Source of the DNA: Euperipatoides rowelli
Taxonomy: Eukaryota > Onychophora > Udeonychophora > Euonychophora > Peripatopsidae
Direction: 5' to 3' (one strand)
DNA: 11,487 bases
NCBI GenBank assembly: GCA_003024985.2
Contig: PXIH01S0031574.1
Shown here: one piece after another, positions 1 through 8,296 of the stretch
How the letters are laid out: every line of letters starts with the position of its first letter
How positions within the stretch are numbered: the stretch's first letter is position 1
The notes under the pieces: model-generated
The model's database searches: none
What the model was told of the DNA's origin: nothing
Seen by the model: the letters and a program-made list of their open reading frames with translations, nothing else
Translations under genes and position numbers: made by a program

Positions 1-1241
1 TTTTTTTTGTAGAGCATTTTGGCTTATTAGGAAGAACACTTTTATTCATGAAGCAAAATATTTTTTAATGCCTTAGTGGTATTAATGTTTAGGTCTAGAA
101 TTTTACACCTACTAAATAGTAAAAGGATCCTAAGTTTTATTGGGAGGATAGGTGCAAACAATAGTAAACCTGAAATATCCAGTATCAATGCATTTATCTA
201 ACATCTCTACCCTTCCAGTTATAATGTAGAATTGCATGGATTTAACATTCCTGTTAGCACTTACCGAATTTGACTAGTAAAAAATTAACTTGACTATTGC
301 CAGTTAAGTAATATTGTTAATAAAGTTGTGATTTTACATAGTTTTTTTTTTTTTTTTAATTCAATAGGGTTGTTATTTTACAGAATGTACAGTAGATAAA
401 TTACAGTATGGTAATTTGTTAGCCAAAAAGAAAAAAAAGTACGGTAACTTACATAAGAAATGGGGAACATCATTAAATTAATAGGCTTATGCCATTATTA
501 AAAAATATTCTAGTTTCTTCTCACATTGCCGGGTCAGCGCTTTTTAAATATATTTTCTAAAATATATTTAAAACCAGGAATAGCAATGCTACAGCTACTG
601 TAAATCAATGTAGGCATGTTGACATCTGAATATAGCTTACAGTATACTATTATCTAAATTTAGAGCTAGATTTTTTTTTTTTCCCAATATTTTTTTTTTC
701 TGGATGAATGAATATGCTACATTTTTTTTACATACTGTACACAATATGAGAATGTTCACCAAAATAGCTATTAATGTATGGTAACTGTTTATAAGCTTAA
801 TGAAAAACTATTGTGCAAGTCAAGCATAATGGATTGCTGTATCTGATGCTCACAGCTTGTGAATTTAATCCCTATATAATTGTTTAAATTTTAGGTTGAG
901 TATCAAATATCCTACAATAATGTGAGGTTTACACGTTTTGTCAAAATTGTCATTGCTCTAGGGATTATGTACAGGATCATGATTAAGAAGAGCTGTATAA
1001 GATGAAATTCGTACTAAAAAAGAATAGCTCTGTTGCGGTTCAGCTCTGTCATTTTATATTTCCCTGGGCTTCTGTTTACCTAGGTCAAAATATAACTTAT
1101 GTTCTCCGGGTTTTAAATATTAAGTACCGTAGGCCAAATTTGATGTAGATTGGTCATTGCTCTGTTTTTTTTTTTTAATTAATTTTATTTAGACCATTGC
1201 AACTATTGTATTGAATAATTAGTTTTAATTACCTTTTGTAG
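1..1241 (+). other. intron upstream of the ZIP7 terminal exon
   Basis: This non-coding stretch precedes the ZIP7 exon and ends in a normal 3' splice site: a pyrimidine-rich stretch (accttttgtag) with AG at 1240-1241. A long T tract at about 1165-1176 lies further upstream. I looked for the preceding ZIP7 exon in the matching frame and found nothing, so it lies outside the window. The region is AT-rich with several T8-T15 tracts (about 341-358, 670-681, 721-729) and no recognisable mobile element. Confidence 0.75.
542..573. repeat. perfect AT-rich inverted repeat in the intron
   Basis: Positions 542-556 (ttttaaatatatttt) are the exact reverse complement of 559-573, separated by 2 bases. This 15-bp arm palindrome could form a cruciform or an RNA hairpin in the ZIP7 intron. 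It is AT-only, so chance or slippage origin is plausible. Confidence 0.6.
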
Positions 1242-1493
1242 GCAATCTTTCTTCAGCTAACTACAGCAATTGGTGCCTTAGCTGGAACAGTGTGCAGCCT
1301 ATTGGCCGAAGGTATAGGTGAAGCTGCAACAGCCTGGATTCTGCCGTTTACAGCTGGTGGTTTCATCTATATTGCAACGGTGTCTGTCATTCCAGAACTC
1401 TTAGAAGATGTCAATCTTTGGCAATCTATCAAAGAGGTTTGTGCCTTGCTCGTTGGTGTTTTCATGATGGTACTTATTGCTGAACTAGAGTGA
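1242..1493 (+). CDS. SLC39A7: terminal exon of SLC39A7/ZIP7-type zinc transporter (partial)
   Basis: This exon encodes the last 83 residues of a ZIP-family (SLC39, LIV-1 subfamily) zinc transporter. ZIP7/Catsup proteins release zinc from ER/Golgi stores into the cytosol. The frame opens at phase 0 directly after the splice-acceptor AG (1240-1241) and runs to TGA at 1491-1493. The peptide holds three hydrophobic segments matching the last three membrane helices of ZIPs: [18 protein letters not shown], then [23 protein letters not shown] split as WILPFTAGG and [14 protein letters not shown], and finally [18 protein letters not shown]. The block [18 protein letters not shown] and the ending MMVLIAELE fit ZIP7 better than its relative ZIP13. 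No methionine is needed at the start because the exon is internal to the protein; earlier exons, including the helix IV/V metal site, are upstream of the window. No frameshift or stop interrupts it, so it is probably functional. Confidence 0.93.
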   Translation, partial: AIFLQLTTAIGALAGTVCSLLAEGIGEAATAWILPFTAGGFIYIATVSVIPELLEDVNLWQSIKEVCALLVGVFMMVLIAELE

Positions 1494-1995
1494 AAATCGT
1501 CTTTCTTCAGATTGCAGATATACTGATAATTTATTTTGGCATTATTTTTGTATTCCATTCATCCGTTATCGACTCGGGCTATCCCAGAACAACCTTGAAA
1601 CCAAAACAATTTGTTGAATAATGGTTATTGTCCAGTTTAATAACACTTACAGTATTTTGTAAACTAGATAGAAACTGTACTTAAAAGTGAGGAAAAAGTG
1701 GCACTGAGTTAGGTTTTGTCTACTAAATTCAATATTTCAAGACCTAGAAAATACTTTGAGTTATATATTCTTAAACAATGTGTAATTTGTTTTCTAGTTG
1801 CTAAACTTTTTAAAAAATGTAATTAAACTAAAGTACAATTTGATTTTTTTTTTTCATTTGGCGTAGCCCATTTCAAATGTCAGACTGAACGAATATTTTA
1901 ATATTCTAGTATAGCATAGTTTTTTTTTTTGGTTTGAAAGGTTTCTATTTAATCCAGAACGATTGTATGATAATAAATTATCCAGTGGTCTTCAC
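1494..1995 (+). other. probable 3' UTR of ZIP7
   Basis: AT-rich non-coding sequence runs from the ZIP7 stop codon to the first good poly(A) signal at 1972-1977. There is no further ORF or repeat element in it. Length is about 500 nt if cleavage falls near 1985-1997. The exact cleavage base is inferred. Confidence 0.65.
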
Positions 1996-2026
1996 TGTGC
2001 GTATGTGTGCGCGCTTGTCTGTGTGA
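1972..2026 (+). terminator. poly(A) signal AATAAA with GU-rich downstream element
   Basis: AATAAA sits at 1972-1977. About 20 bases later, 1995-2026 is a run rich in GT (tgtgcgtatgtgtgcgcg, then ttgtctgtgtg), the classic CstF-type downstream element. This is the best-formed transcript end for ZIP7 in the window. Confidence 0.65.
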
Positions 2027-2044
2027 ACGTTCATTAGTCTATAT

Positions 2045-2071
2045 CTGTACATGTGTGGTTCACATGTACAG
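2045..2071 (+). other. perfect 11-bp hairpin just after the poly(A) site
   Basis: ctgtacatgtg (2045-2055) pairs exactly with cacatgtacag (2061-2071) around a 5-base loop (tggtt). It would lie just downstream of the proximal cleavage site, or inside the 3' UTR of a longer transcript ending near 3139. Confidence 0.6.
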
Positions 2072-2566
2072 CACATGTTACTACACTTTTGTATGCATAT
2101 GTGTGTTATATTGTTTGAAAAAGAAACGAGTAAATGTGATTTTTTTTAAAAGTACGATTGAGATTCTAAAATGTCTATGAAATTGACTCTGAACATTCCA
2201 GCCTCTGCAAAATAATTAATTTATAAACAGTAAATATATTTCAAGCTTTGCATAAGTTTTTTTTATTTTTAAGGCAGTTATTTTATTTTTCTCCTGCATG
2301 CTGGAGTTTAATTACATGGTGAATCAGGATGAACCTAAATTGAACATAGCATTGATACAAACCATGGGGGAGAAGATCTTAATTATAAGAAATGTCAATC
2401 AGTCAATACCACCTACTAACTAGAAAGTGTTGTGAAAAATTAAATATTTCCCACTGACTATTTAAATGTATTGTAAACCTTTGTATGATATATTTCCCCC
2501 ACTACTGTACTTTTTCACTCATTGGATCAATTTATAAATTATTCAAAAATATTAATCACTTTCTTC

Positions 2567-2602
2567 CAATGTAGAAAAAAAAAATTTTTTTTTTTTACAT
2601 TG
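2567..2602. repeat. 36-bp near-perfect palindrome with A10/T12 core
   Basis: CAATGTA (2567-2573), then G and A10, then T12 and TACATTG (2596-2602). The 18-base arms differ at only one position. The pairing flanks outside the homopolymers argue against simple A/T slippage. If the long 3' UTR is used, the RNA would carry a long A/U hairpin here. Confidence 0.65.
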
Positions 2603-2750
2603 ATTTTACCTCTATCTGATTATGCTTTAGAAAAATGTACAGTATTAGTTTTTATTATACAGTCTTGTCTGTTGCAAAATTATTGTTTAAATTAAATTTC
2701 CTACATATCACTGCCTTCCTCGATCTCTTGAAATTATTAAATTGTAAGTC

Positions 2751-2855
2751 ATTCTTGAATTTTTCTCAAGAATGGGAGTCAAAATAAGTAACATTATGTT
2801 CTGTATTTGTTGTTTAACTATTGGTATTAATGATGTGATAGTCTCATCACATTAA
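2751..2855 (+). other. two small stem-loops downstream of ZIP7
   Basis: The first is attcttga (2751-2758) pairing with tcaagaat (2766-2773) around 7 bases. The second is attaatgatgtgat pairing with atcacattaat around agtctc (about 2825-2855), with a 3-base bulge. They are of interest only if transcription runs to the distal poly(A) signal. Confidence 0.4.
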
Positions 2856-3133
2856 TCATGTATTTATGTTGGTCTTAATTTAACCATTTTTATTTCTTGT
2901 ATTTTTTTGTGTGTGTAATTTTACTTTTTTTTTTTCTTACTGATATTTGAATGTAATTTGAGGGACAGGATTTATAAATGATTGGTAGGAAATTGTCACG
3001 TGTTATTTTCAATTATTAAAATAATGTTGAAAAATGATTTCTTTGTCAATTTTATATATTTTTTAAACATAATCCATGTTTGTAAGTTTTGTTTTAATAC
3101 AGCTTTTAACACAAGTTGTAAAGCTTGACACCA

Positions 3134-3139
3134 AATAAA
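3134..3139 (+). terminator. possible distal poly(A) signal
   Basis: AATAAA in the context ccaaataaagtt, followed 10-25 bases later by a modest T-rich stretch (agtctttctg). The downstream element is weaker than that at 1972-2026. It could end a longer ZIP7 transcript of about 1.65 kb 3' UTR carrying the hairpins at 2045-2855. Confidence 0.3.
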
Positions 3140-3159
3140 GTTAGACAATTAGTCTTTCT

Positions 3160-3840
3160 GATAACCTGCAGCTGTTCAGAAACTTTAGACGGGCAACTAA
3201 TTTTTAACTTATTTATAATGTATGGATTTTAACATTTGTTCAATTCCATTTTTTCAAACGATATTTATTTTTCCAAAAATTTACAATTATTTTCCATGCA
3301 GAATTTTGTTAAAATGTTTACAAAATTAAAAAAAAAGGTTGTCTTGTGAAACACTGAATTAACCAGGGGGGGAGGGGATTCAAGGATAAAACTTTGAGCA
3401 ACCTCATTTTTCTCTGTACAACTAAAATATTGTATATATTGTAATTTTCAAACACTGGAAAATAATGTATTAACCATGTGTGTTGGGGGGGGGGGGGTGT
3501 CATTGGTTATCTAAATCTCCCTTTCAGGCAGTTGCCAATGGCAGACCATAAGGTAGGGTGAGAGATATTACCTAATGAATGTATTTTCAATATGTTTTTG
3601 TATGTTGTTGCAACTTTACTGAATTGAAAATTATGGTAGAGAATATCATTACAAATTTGTACTGCACATTATATTATACATTTAATCATTGTGTGTTTTA
3701 GCTTTCAGTTAATGTACAGTATAATTGAGAATTGTATAGAATCACTATGTAAACTGCACAATATAGAAAACGAAAAAATGAAGAAATAACGCACATTGAT
3801 TATTTGTCTATCTACTCAAAAAAATTTACAAATCATTATT
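3160..3840. other. AT-rich intergenic DNA with two G tracts
   Basis: No gene or clear element is visible. Two G tracts stand out in otherwise AT-rich DNA: G7AG4 at about 3366-3377 and a run of 13 G at 3485-3497. Both follow similar words (aacactg... then ttaacca), spaced about 110-120 bp apart, hinting at an old local duplication. Confidence 0.45.
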
Positions 3841-3844
3841 CGTA

Positions 3845-3950
3845 AAGGTAGGGGAAAAAAATTAATTGCCCAGGCTGGGAACTAAACCAGACCTTTCTTT
3901 TGCTGGGAAAGATCCATGGTTAATTTTACTTTCTGCATCCAACACAATCA
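3845..3950 (-). mobile_element. tRNA-derived SINE fragment
   Basis: Read on the - strand, a T-arm-like hairpin CTGG-TTTAGTTC-CCAG (3875-3890) is preceded by an anticodon-arm-like hairpin CTTTC/GAAAG (3893-3911, 9-base loop). It is followed by GGGCAATTAA and a T8CCCC tract. The last part matches the conserved block after the B box in the SINE at 9251-9535 (GGGCAGTTAA then T7CCC). I could not find target-site duplications, so the ends are approximate. Confidence 0.5.
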
Positions 3951-4211
3951 ACATAATAAATAAAAATTAAGAACAAAATTCTATACAAACAAGTAAGTCA
4001 TAATCGGCAACATTTTTGTCAGGCTTTTAGAGTCTATACACTAAGTAATGTGGCAAAAAAAAAATTAGCCTACCCAGCATGACTTAATCACCTCAATCAA
4101 ATTGACTTAAAAAAACTTTAGTTTTAATAAATTTGAATTAAATTATAAGTTAAATAATTCTAATCCAACTATAGGCCTACTTAAGTTATAAATAAATCTA
4201 TTTTTAAAATT

Positions 4212-4375
4212 TTTCTAAGCTACCAGGTGTGGTGAGCCCCTCATGCACCCTCCCCTTTCATAATAGGCCCATGCATTACATTTAATTGTAGAAGGGGGGA
4301 AGGGCTGATAAAACTATATAAAATGGGCCTTTCTTTGGTTTTGCCCATTGGCCCTTTACCTTAAATCCGCCACTG
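4212..4375. mobile_element. possible DNA-transposon remnant (one terminal end)
   Basis: The right edge on the - strand reads CAGTGGCGGATTTAA (4361-4375), a form typical of terminal inverted repeats of non-autonomous hAT-like transposons. The DNA just inside is more GC-rich than its surroundings (aggcccatgc, agaaggggggaagggc, aatgggcc). No matching left terminus or 8-bp duplication was found, so the left boundary is a guess from the composition change. Confidence 0.3.
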
Positions 4376-4742
4376 ATCCTGTGAACAATAGTGATTAATC
4401 AATATCACGTTCAGTGCTCTTGTAAGGAAAAAACAGTAAAAAACTGTCACAAAAATCTTTGCAAGGCAAAAAGTAAAATCATCCAGTATAATATGGCCAT
4501 AAAGGTCAATAGTTTTGTGGACTTATAAGTATGAAAAAAAAGTAGTTTATGGTAGTCTATACTTTTATGAATTTTCTAAAGTTGTAAAATAAAGTGATGC
4601 TTCACTAATAAAATAAAATATTTTTTTAAAGAACAAGGGACAAAAAAATGAAACCAGATGGGAGACCAAAAATCAGACAATAAAACAAAAATTATATTGA
4701 AAGTTTGGCTAAAACTTAAAGGTCAACTGCAAGGTTTTTAGA
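4376..4742. other. AT-rich spacer, nothing recognised
   Basis: Purine/AT-rich sequence between the transposon end at 4375 and the hAT element. No ORF, tRNA-like box or terminal repeat is visible. Confidence 0.4.
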
Positions 4743-4779
4743 CCCTAAACCAGGGGTGGCCAACCTTTTTTAGCTATGA

Positions 4780-4877
4780 GCCAAAAGTTATCACAAAGAA
4801 TGACCAGTCCGTACCCCCCCTATATGTATGTACAGTATGTACATACATAGGCCAAAAGTCATCCAGAGAATGGCCAG
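4780..4877. repeat. internal duplication in the hAT left end, split by a palindrome
   Basis: A block starting gccaaaag at 4780-4807 is repeated in diverged form at 4851-4877; both contain gaatg(a/g)ccag. Between them, tatgtatgtac (4823-4833) pairs perfectly with gtacatacata (4839-4849) around a 5-base loop. The subterminal duplication probably belongs to the transposon end. Confidence 0.55.
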
Positions 4878-5143
4878 TGGGCACCCATTATCCAAAAAAA
4901 AAAACAACTTAATTTTAAAACTCTACAGTGATAAAATATATACGCTATTCTAAACTGACTGACTTAAAATGAAATTAAAAATTTTGAGTGTTTGGGAGAA
5001 TAAAAGCAAAAATGGATTTTCATAAATTTTTTTTAATTTCAAAATCAAAATTTACAAAAATGAAAGTCAAAATCAATGTAAGTACCAGAAAACAAATAAT
5101 TTAGTTTAATTAAAATTAAATCACTAATGAGGTTTTTGTAATT

Positions 5144-5408
5144 TTTTTTTTAAAATGGTTGCCCTTTAATGGGGAATAATTGTCGATTAATTATCATTAT
5201 TTTAAATTTTTTATTCTTCAGGTTCGTTAAAGAGACAGCATACGGGTTAAAAAAAACCCTGGCTAGGTACAGTATTTATTGAAAGCCAGGTAAAAAACCT
5301 TTCCATAACTGCCACAACTGAGACGCGAACCTGAAACGTCTCAGCCTTATATCGTCACCCTTGCATCAATCCATATAGCTACGGATCGTGCCACGAGGAC
5401 GGAACAAA
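5144..5408 (-). mobile_element. tRNA-derived SINE (family A, copy 1) inside the hAT element
   Basis: On the - strand the element starts near 5408 with a GTTCCGTCCTCGTGGC head (A-box-like TGGCACGATCCG). It has a B-box-like GGTTCGCGTCTC within 5320-5333, then the shared block GGCAGTTATGGAAAGG with a T6 tract, and ends in an A-rich tail. The flanks gtttttgtaatt at 5132-5143 and 5409-5420 are identical and likely the target-site duplication. It is clearly homologous to the SINE at 8061-8290 over head, B box and core. Confidence 0.75.
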
Positions 5409-5645
5409 GTTTTTGTAATTGTTTTTCTTTTACAAGTGCATCAATATCAGGACCAATAAGGTAGTTCCAAGAAGCAGAAAATTGTTCAAGTGTTCATCGG
5501 TTAAAGTAGACATGAACTTATTTTTTATCAAATTCATCCAAGAAAATGTTTGCTCACAAATATTACGTAGAACCAAATCTGCAGTGCTCAATATCTGAGC
5601 ACCATGTGAAGGTCTGGAAACTCGAAGTTGGGAACAAGCTTCCAA
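5405..5645 (-). pseudogene. hAT transposase C-terminal dimerisation domain, broken
   Basis: The - strand frame ending at 5430 contains CEQTFSWMNLIKNKFMSTL followed by TDEHLNNFL. This is the C-terminal signature of hAT transposases (Charlie/ZBED/GTF2IRD2-like proteins), the region that mediates dimerisation. The frame then shifts: the expected continuation P-D-I-D-A-L-V-K-E-K-Q-L is readable in a neighbouring frame at about 5405-5447, so one frameshift separates the two pieces. The N-terminal BED zinc finger, the catalytic DDE core and most of the ~600-residue family length are absent. The SINE at 5144-5408 cuts in just after the residual 3' end. It is a fossil inside the element at 4751-5790, not a domesticated gene. 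Confidence 0.8.
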
Positions 5646-5799
5646 AAAGAGATGGTCATGTGAGCATGGGTTTCACAACAGTTCTTTATACTTTTTCATT
5701 TGTAACTAAGATTTTAAAGAGAAAAAAAATGTCCTTCCATTTGATGGGTCTTTGCAAAAGCCTCCGTGGGCCACAGGTGAGCCACCACTGCCCTACAAG

Positions 5800-6130
5800 G
5801 AGTTTTTTATTTCAATGATTAAAAACTTAGGAAAGTTTTTTAAAATTAAGCAATAAATGAATGAAAATATTCTTAAAAGGACAACCTTGTACTGTATGTT
5901 TGTACTGTAGGATTTGACATTAAGAAAACTTTTTTGTTAAAATTAATGTATTCATATTTACACTATTTAGAATATTCAAATGAATTACAAGCTTTAGATG
6001 TCTGCACATATGATACGCTGTTCTTCTTTTTGCTTCATGTTCCATCTATTATTCAAGTTCATTATGTCTGGTGAAAGTTCCATTTTGTCTATTCTAAAAG
6101 TTCCATAATAATTCCTAATGATCTGAAATG
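5800..6130. other. AT-rich spacer, nothing recognised
   Basis: No gene, tRNA-like promoter box or repeat is visible. Two TACTGTA words occur close together at 5890-5896 and 5903-5909. Confidence 0.4.
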
Positions 6131-6134
6131 AGAA

Positions 6135-6275
6135 AAAATACTTGGTGTGTACTGATGTGGAAAAAAATCCTCATATTCCACACCGGGGCTGCTTAGAGGT
6201 TGAACCTACAACCTCCTTAAATGCACCTAGGCACATGGTGGCCAGGTCAAAACCACACCCAGGTGCCTTGGTGTT
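6135..6275 (-). mobile_element. tRNA-derived SINE module (family B, copy 1)
   Basis: On the - strand it has a B-box-like GGTTCAACCTC (6196-6206) embedded in a 7-bp hairpin (gaggttg 6196-6202 with caacctc 6209-6215). A GTGTGGAA...T7CC block follows, then a CATCAGTACACACC terminus. The same order and words occur in the SINE at 7911-8045 (GTGTGGAA, CATCAGTACGCACT), which defines a family. No target duplication was found here; it lies next to the tandem repeat at 6301-6691. Confidence 0.6.
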
Positions 6276-6300
6276 TAACAAAAACTTTTTTTTAAAAAAA

Positions 6301-6691
6301 GTTTCCCCAAACGGGAAACCATAGTTTTACTGGTTCTTAAGAATTGCTGTGTTCTTACCTCCAGCTTTAACCGTATTAAGACCAGGCTACAACAGTGAAT
6401 TTCCGTGCATTTGGGATATTAATGAAAAGTTTCCCCCAAACAGTGGAAACCATAGTTTCGCTGGTTCTTCATAAGTACCATGTTCCCACCTCCAGCTTTA
6501 ACTGTATCAAGACCCAGGCTACAACAGGAAATTTCAGTGCATTTGGGATATTAATGAAAAGTTTCTCACAAACAGGGAAAAAAACATAGTTTTGCTGCTT
6601 CTTCATAAGTACCGTGTTCCCATCTCCAGCTTTAACCACATTAAGACCCAGGCTACAGCAGCAAATTTCAGTGCATTTGGGATATTAATGA
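6301..6691. repeat. three-unit tandem repeat, ~130 bp period
   Basis: Units are 6301-6428, 6429-6560 and 6561-6691. Each begins gtttc(c/t)c..., a short hairpin in unit 1 (gtttccc with gggaaac, 6301-6319). Each carries ccagctttaac near its middle and ends gcatttgggatattaatga. Similarity is high by eye, roughly 80% or more, with small indels. ORFs across it follow the repeat and are not genes. Confidence 0.85.
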
Positions 6692-6699
6692 TCCTGGCA

Positions 6700-6832
6700 C
6701 GGAAAAAACCCACCCGGGCCTGGAAAAAACTTGAAAGGTACTAGCACCTCAGAGGATCGAACCTATACCTGGGACTATATGTCAAGAGATGCAGCAGTCC
6801 TGTGTGCTCCCAACTGGACCACCACACCTCGA
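6700..6832 (-). mobile_element. tRNA-derived SINE module with good A and B boxes
   Basis: On the - strand, A box TGGTCCAGTTGG (rc of 6810-6821) and B box GGTTCGATCCTC (rc of 6752-6763) are spaced about 47 bp apart, as in a tRNA-type Pol III promoter. The tail runs into GTTTTTTCCAGGCCCGGG and then directly into the tandem repeat. No tRNA cloverleaf or intact acceptor stem is visible, so it is a SINE rather than a tRNA gene. Confidence 0.65.
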
Positions 6833-6892
6833 CATATGACTATATAATATTATGATAATTACCAAGAATAAACCATATATATTTGAAAGATA

Positions 6893-7020
6893 ACCAGTCG
6901 GAACTAATTTCGGACTTTGCGTCCTCAAGATCTAAAAAATAGTAATAAGAATAATGGCTGACCTCTGAAACAAACCAGGATTATGCATCATTATTGTATC
7001 CAGAAACGACTGCCTGTACA
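6893..7020 (+). repeat. dispersed repeat of unknown class, copy 1
   Basis: This segment aligns by eye over ~125 bp, with about 70-75% identity, to the reverse complement of 10806-10934. Shared words include actttgcgt, aatggctgac/t, catcattattg/catcattgttg and cgactgc(c/t)tgta. An AATAAA follows at 7038-7043. It looks like the 3' part of a retroelement or an LTR, but no terminal TG/CA, primer-binding site or coding region can be confirmed. Confidence 0.6.
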
Positions 7021-7044
7021 AATTTGTATATAGTGTAAATAAAG

Positions 7045-7895
7045 TACTTGTTTCTCCCAAGAAAAAAAGATAGAAAATACGGTCTTCTACCTCGGAAGAA
7101 TATTCGACGATTGAAACTTGAATCTTTATTATCTGAAATTCTTGTGAATGGTTCTTATTAGGCACCTGATTCCCAGCTATGGTCAATGATTTTGACCCTG
7201 AGAGTAGGTGTAATTCTTCACACCAAGACTTTCAACGGTCTAAAGTGTGTTGAAAAAACACTCCCTATCAGCCAGGTCCAGAAAAAGTAATTCATATTAT
7301 ACTGTTATATTATTACCAACTCTGCCAATGATTTTGCGGGTTATTTCCTAAAAGGTTTCTTATAATTTACAGCATTGTTCTTCCAACGAAAAGCTCTAAC
7401 TTCTAATATGTAACCTGGGTTCTCTATCACTGAACACAGGGTTACAAAACTAGAAAATAGATTAGATGAAATTAAAATCTTGCAGTTAAACATTTTATTT
7501 TTCAATAATGGAGAAAATGGTGGAATGATTTGCCTGATTTCATTGTTACATTAGTAATTTTGATAGATTTAAAATATTACTAATTTGCTGATGTCTAAAA
7601 TTTCTTCTTTAATTGAATCGATATATTCATGGTACCGGTATCTAATATTTTTTTAATCTTAGACCATTGTATGTTACTTTGTAAGTACTGCATTTTAAAT
7701 TTTTTTTTTTTTAAAACTGGTTTTACTTACTATTTACACTATGTACAAACCTAATATACCATACGTTGGAAAAAGGTCTGCTTATATAAAGTATAATCCG
7801 ATGTTAGCTCTCCTCGGTGTATTTTAAATTTTATACTGAAAAGTCAAGTTGACTGTCTATTTTTATTTTAAATGTAAATTTCCCGAACTTCTGTG
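7045..7895. other. spacer with one imperfect hairpin
   Basis: No gene is recognised. The - strand ORF that crosses 6932-7186 matches no family I know. An imperfect stem-loop pairs gtaacctgggttc (7410-7422) with gaacacagggttac (7432-7445). The remainder is AT-rich. Confidence 0.4.
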
Positions 7896-7910
7896 TTTAT
7901 TTACAATATT

Positions 7911-8045
7911 ATTTAAAAAAAAAAATCCCAGTGCGTACTGATGTCGAAAGAAAAACTTGCCATTTTCCACACTAGGACCGAACATACGTCCCCTTACATG
8001 CACAAGTTCTGGCTGCCAACAGAGCTGTATTTTTTTTTTAAAAAT
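7911..8045 (-). mobile_element. tRNA-derived SINE (family B, copy 2)
   Basis: It lies between the first and second target-site copies. On the - strand it has a B-box-like TATGTTCGGTCC (rc of 7976-7987), then GTGTGGAAAA, TTTTTCTTTCGACATCAGTACGC split around the T tract, and a T11 end. Order and words match 6135-6275. The head (8020-8045) is A/T-rich and the A box is degenerate. Confidence 0.65.
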
Positions 8046-8060
8046 ATTTATTTACAATAT

Positions 8061-8290
8061 TTTAATTAATGTTAATGCATTTTCATTACTGGTTAATAAA
8101 TTTTCCTACTACTGTTCTTACTGTGAGGCAGTGCACCGGGTTAAAAACCTGGCAAGGTGTAGAAGCCATGGAAAAAAAAACTTTCCATAACTGTCTCGAC
8201 CGAGACGCGAACCTGGAAATGTCTCGGCTTATGTCATCATCCTTGCTTAAACAACCTGTATTTCTAAAGATCACGCCACAAGGACGGGAC
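8061..8290 (-). mobile_element. tRNA-derived SINE (family A, copy 2) with perfect 15-bp target duplication
   Basis: Bounded exactly by atttatttacaatat at 8046-8060 and 8291-8305. On the - strand the head is GTCCCGTCCTTGTGGCGTG, the B-box-like part is GGTTCGCGTCTC, then ACAGTTATGGAAAG with a long T tract, and an A-rich tail. It aligns with 5144-5408 from head through core. In place of a standard T-arm there is a 7-bp stem: ccgagac at 8200-8206 with gtctcgg at 8221-8227. Confidence 0.85.
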
Positions 8291-8296
8291 ATTTAT

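Larger units (their letters stand above)
4751..5790 (-). mobile_element. internally deleted hAT DNA transposon carrying a nested SINE
   Basis: The left terminus CAGGGGTGGCCAACC (4751-4765) matches the inverted right terminus CAGTGGTGGCTCACC (5776-5790) at 12 of 15 positions. Both have the CA(G/T)...GTGG...CC form of hAT ends, and imperfect 8-bp duplications flank them. Between them lies the 3' end of a hAT transposase on the - strand (5405-5645); most of the coding region is missing. The interval 5144-5408 is a later SINE insertion, so the older element was about 760-780 bp. The internal deletion and coding breaks show it cannot move by itself. Confidence 0.75.
4743..5798. repeat. degenerate 8-bp target-site duplication of the hAT element
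   Basis: The 8 bases before the left terminus are ccctaaac (4743-4750), and the 8 after the right terminus are ccctacaa (5791-5798). Six of eight match and both have TA in the centre, as expected for Buster-type hAT insertions (nnnTAnnn). Confidence 0.5.

Noticed and set aside
3318-3503. A 61-codon - strand ORF
   Set aside because: Its proline-rich parts are just the complement of the G tracts; no other support.
5546-5818. A 90-codon + strand ORF
   Set aside because: It is antisense to the hAT transposase remnant and continues through the transposon terminus; it is a shadow.
6142-6589. Two + strand ORFs as small genes
   Set aside because: They cross SINE and tandem-repeat sequence, and the second contains the repeated unit twice; composition is non-protein-like.
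6301-6691. CRISPR-like array
   Set aside because: Whole ~130-bp units repeat with no short repeat/spacer pattern, and the genome is eukaryotic.
7140-7180. An LTR end with a primer-binding site after the AATAAA at 7038
   Set aside because: ttaggcacctgattccc is suggestive, but no TG/CA termini, no partner LTR and no gag/pol can be seen.
6932-7186. An 84-codon - strand ORF as a gene
   Set aside because: No family resemblance; it is antisense across the dispersed repeat at 6893-7020, and no splice or start context supports it.
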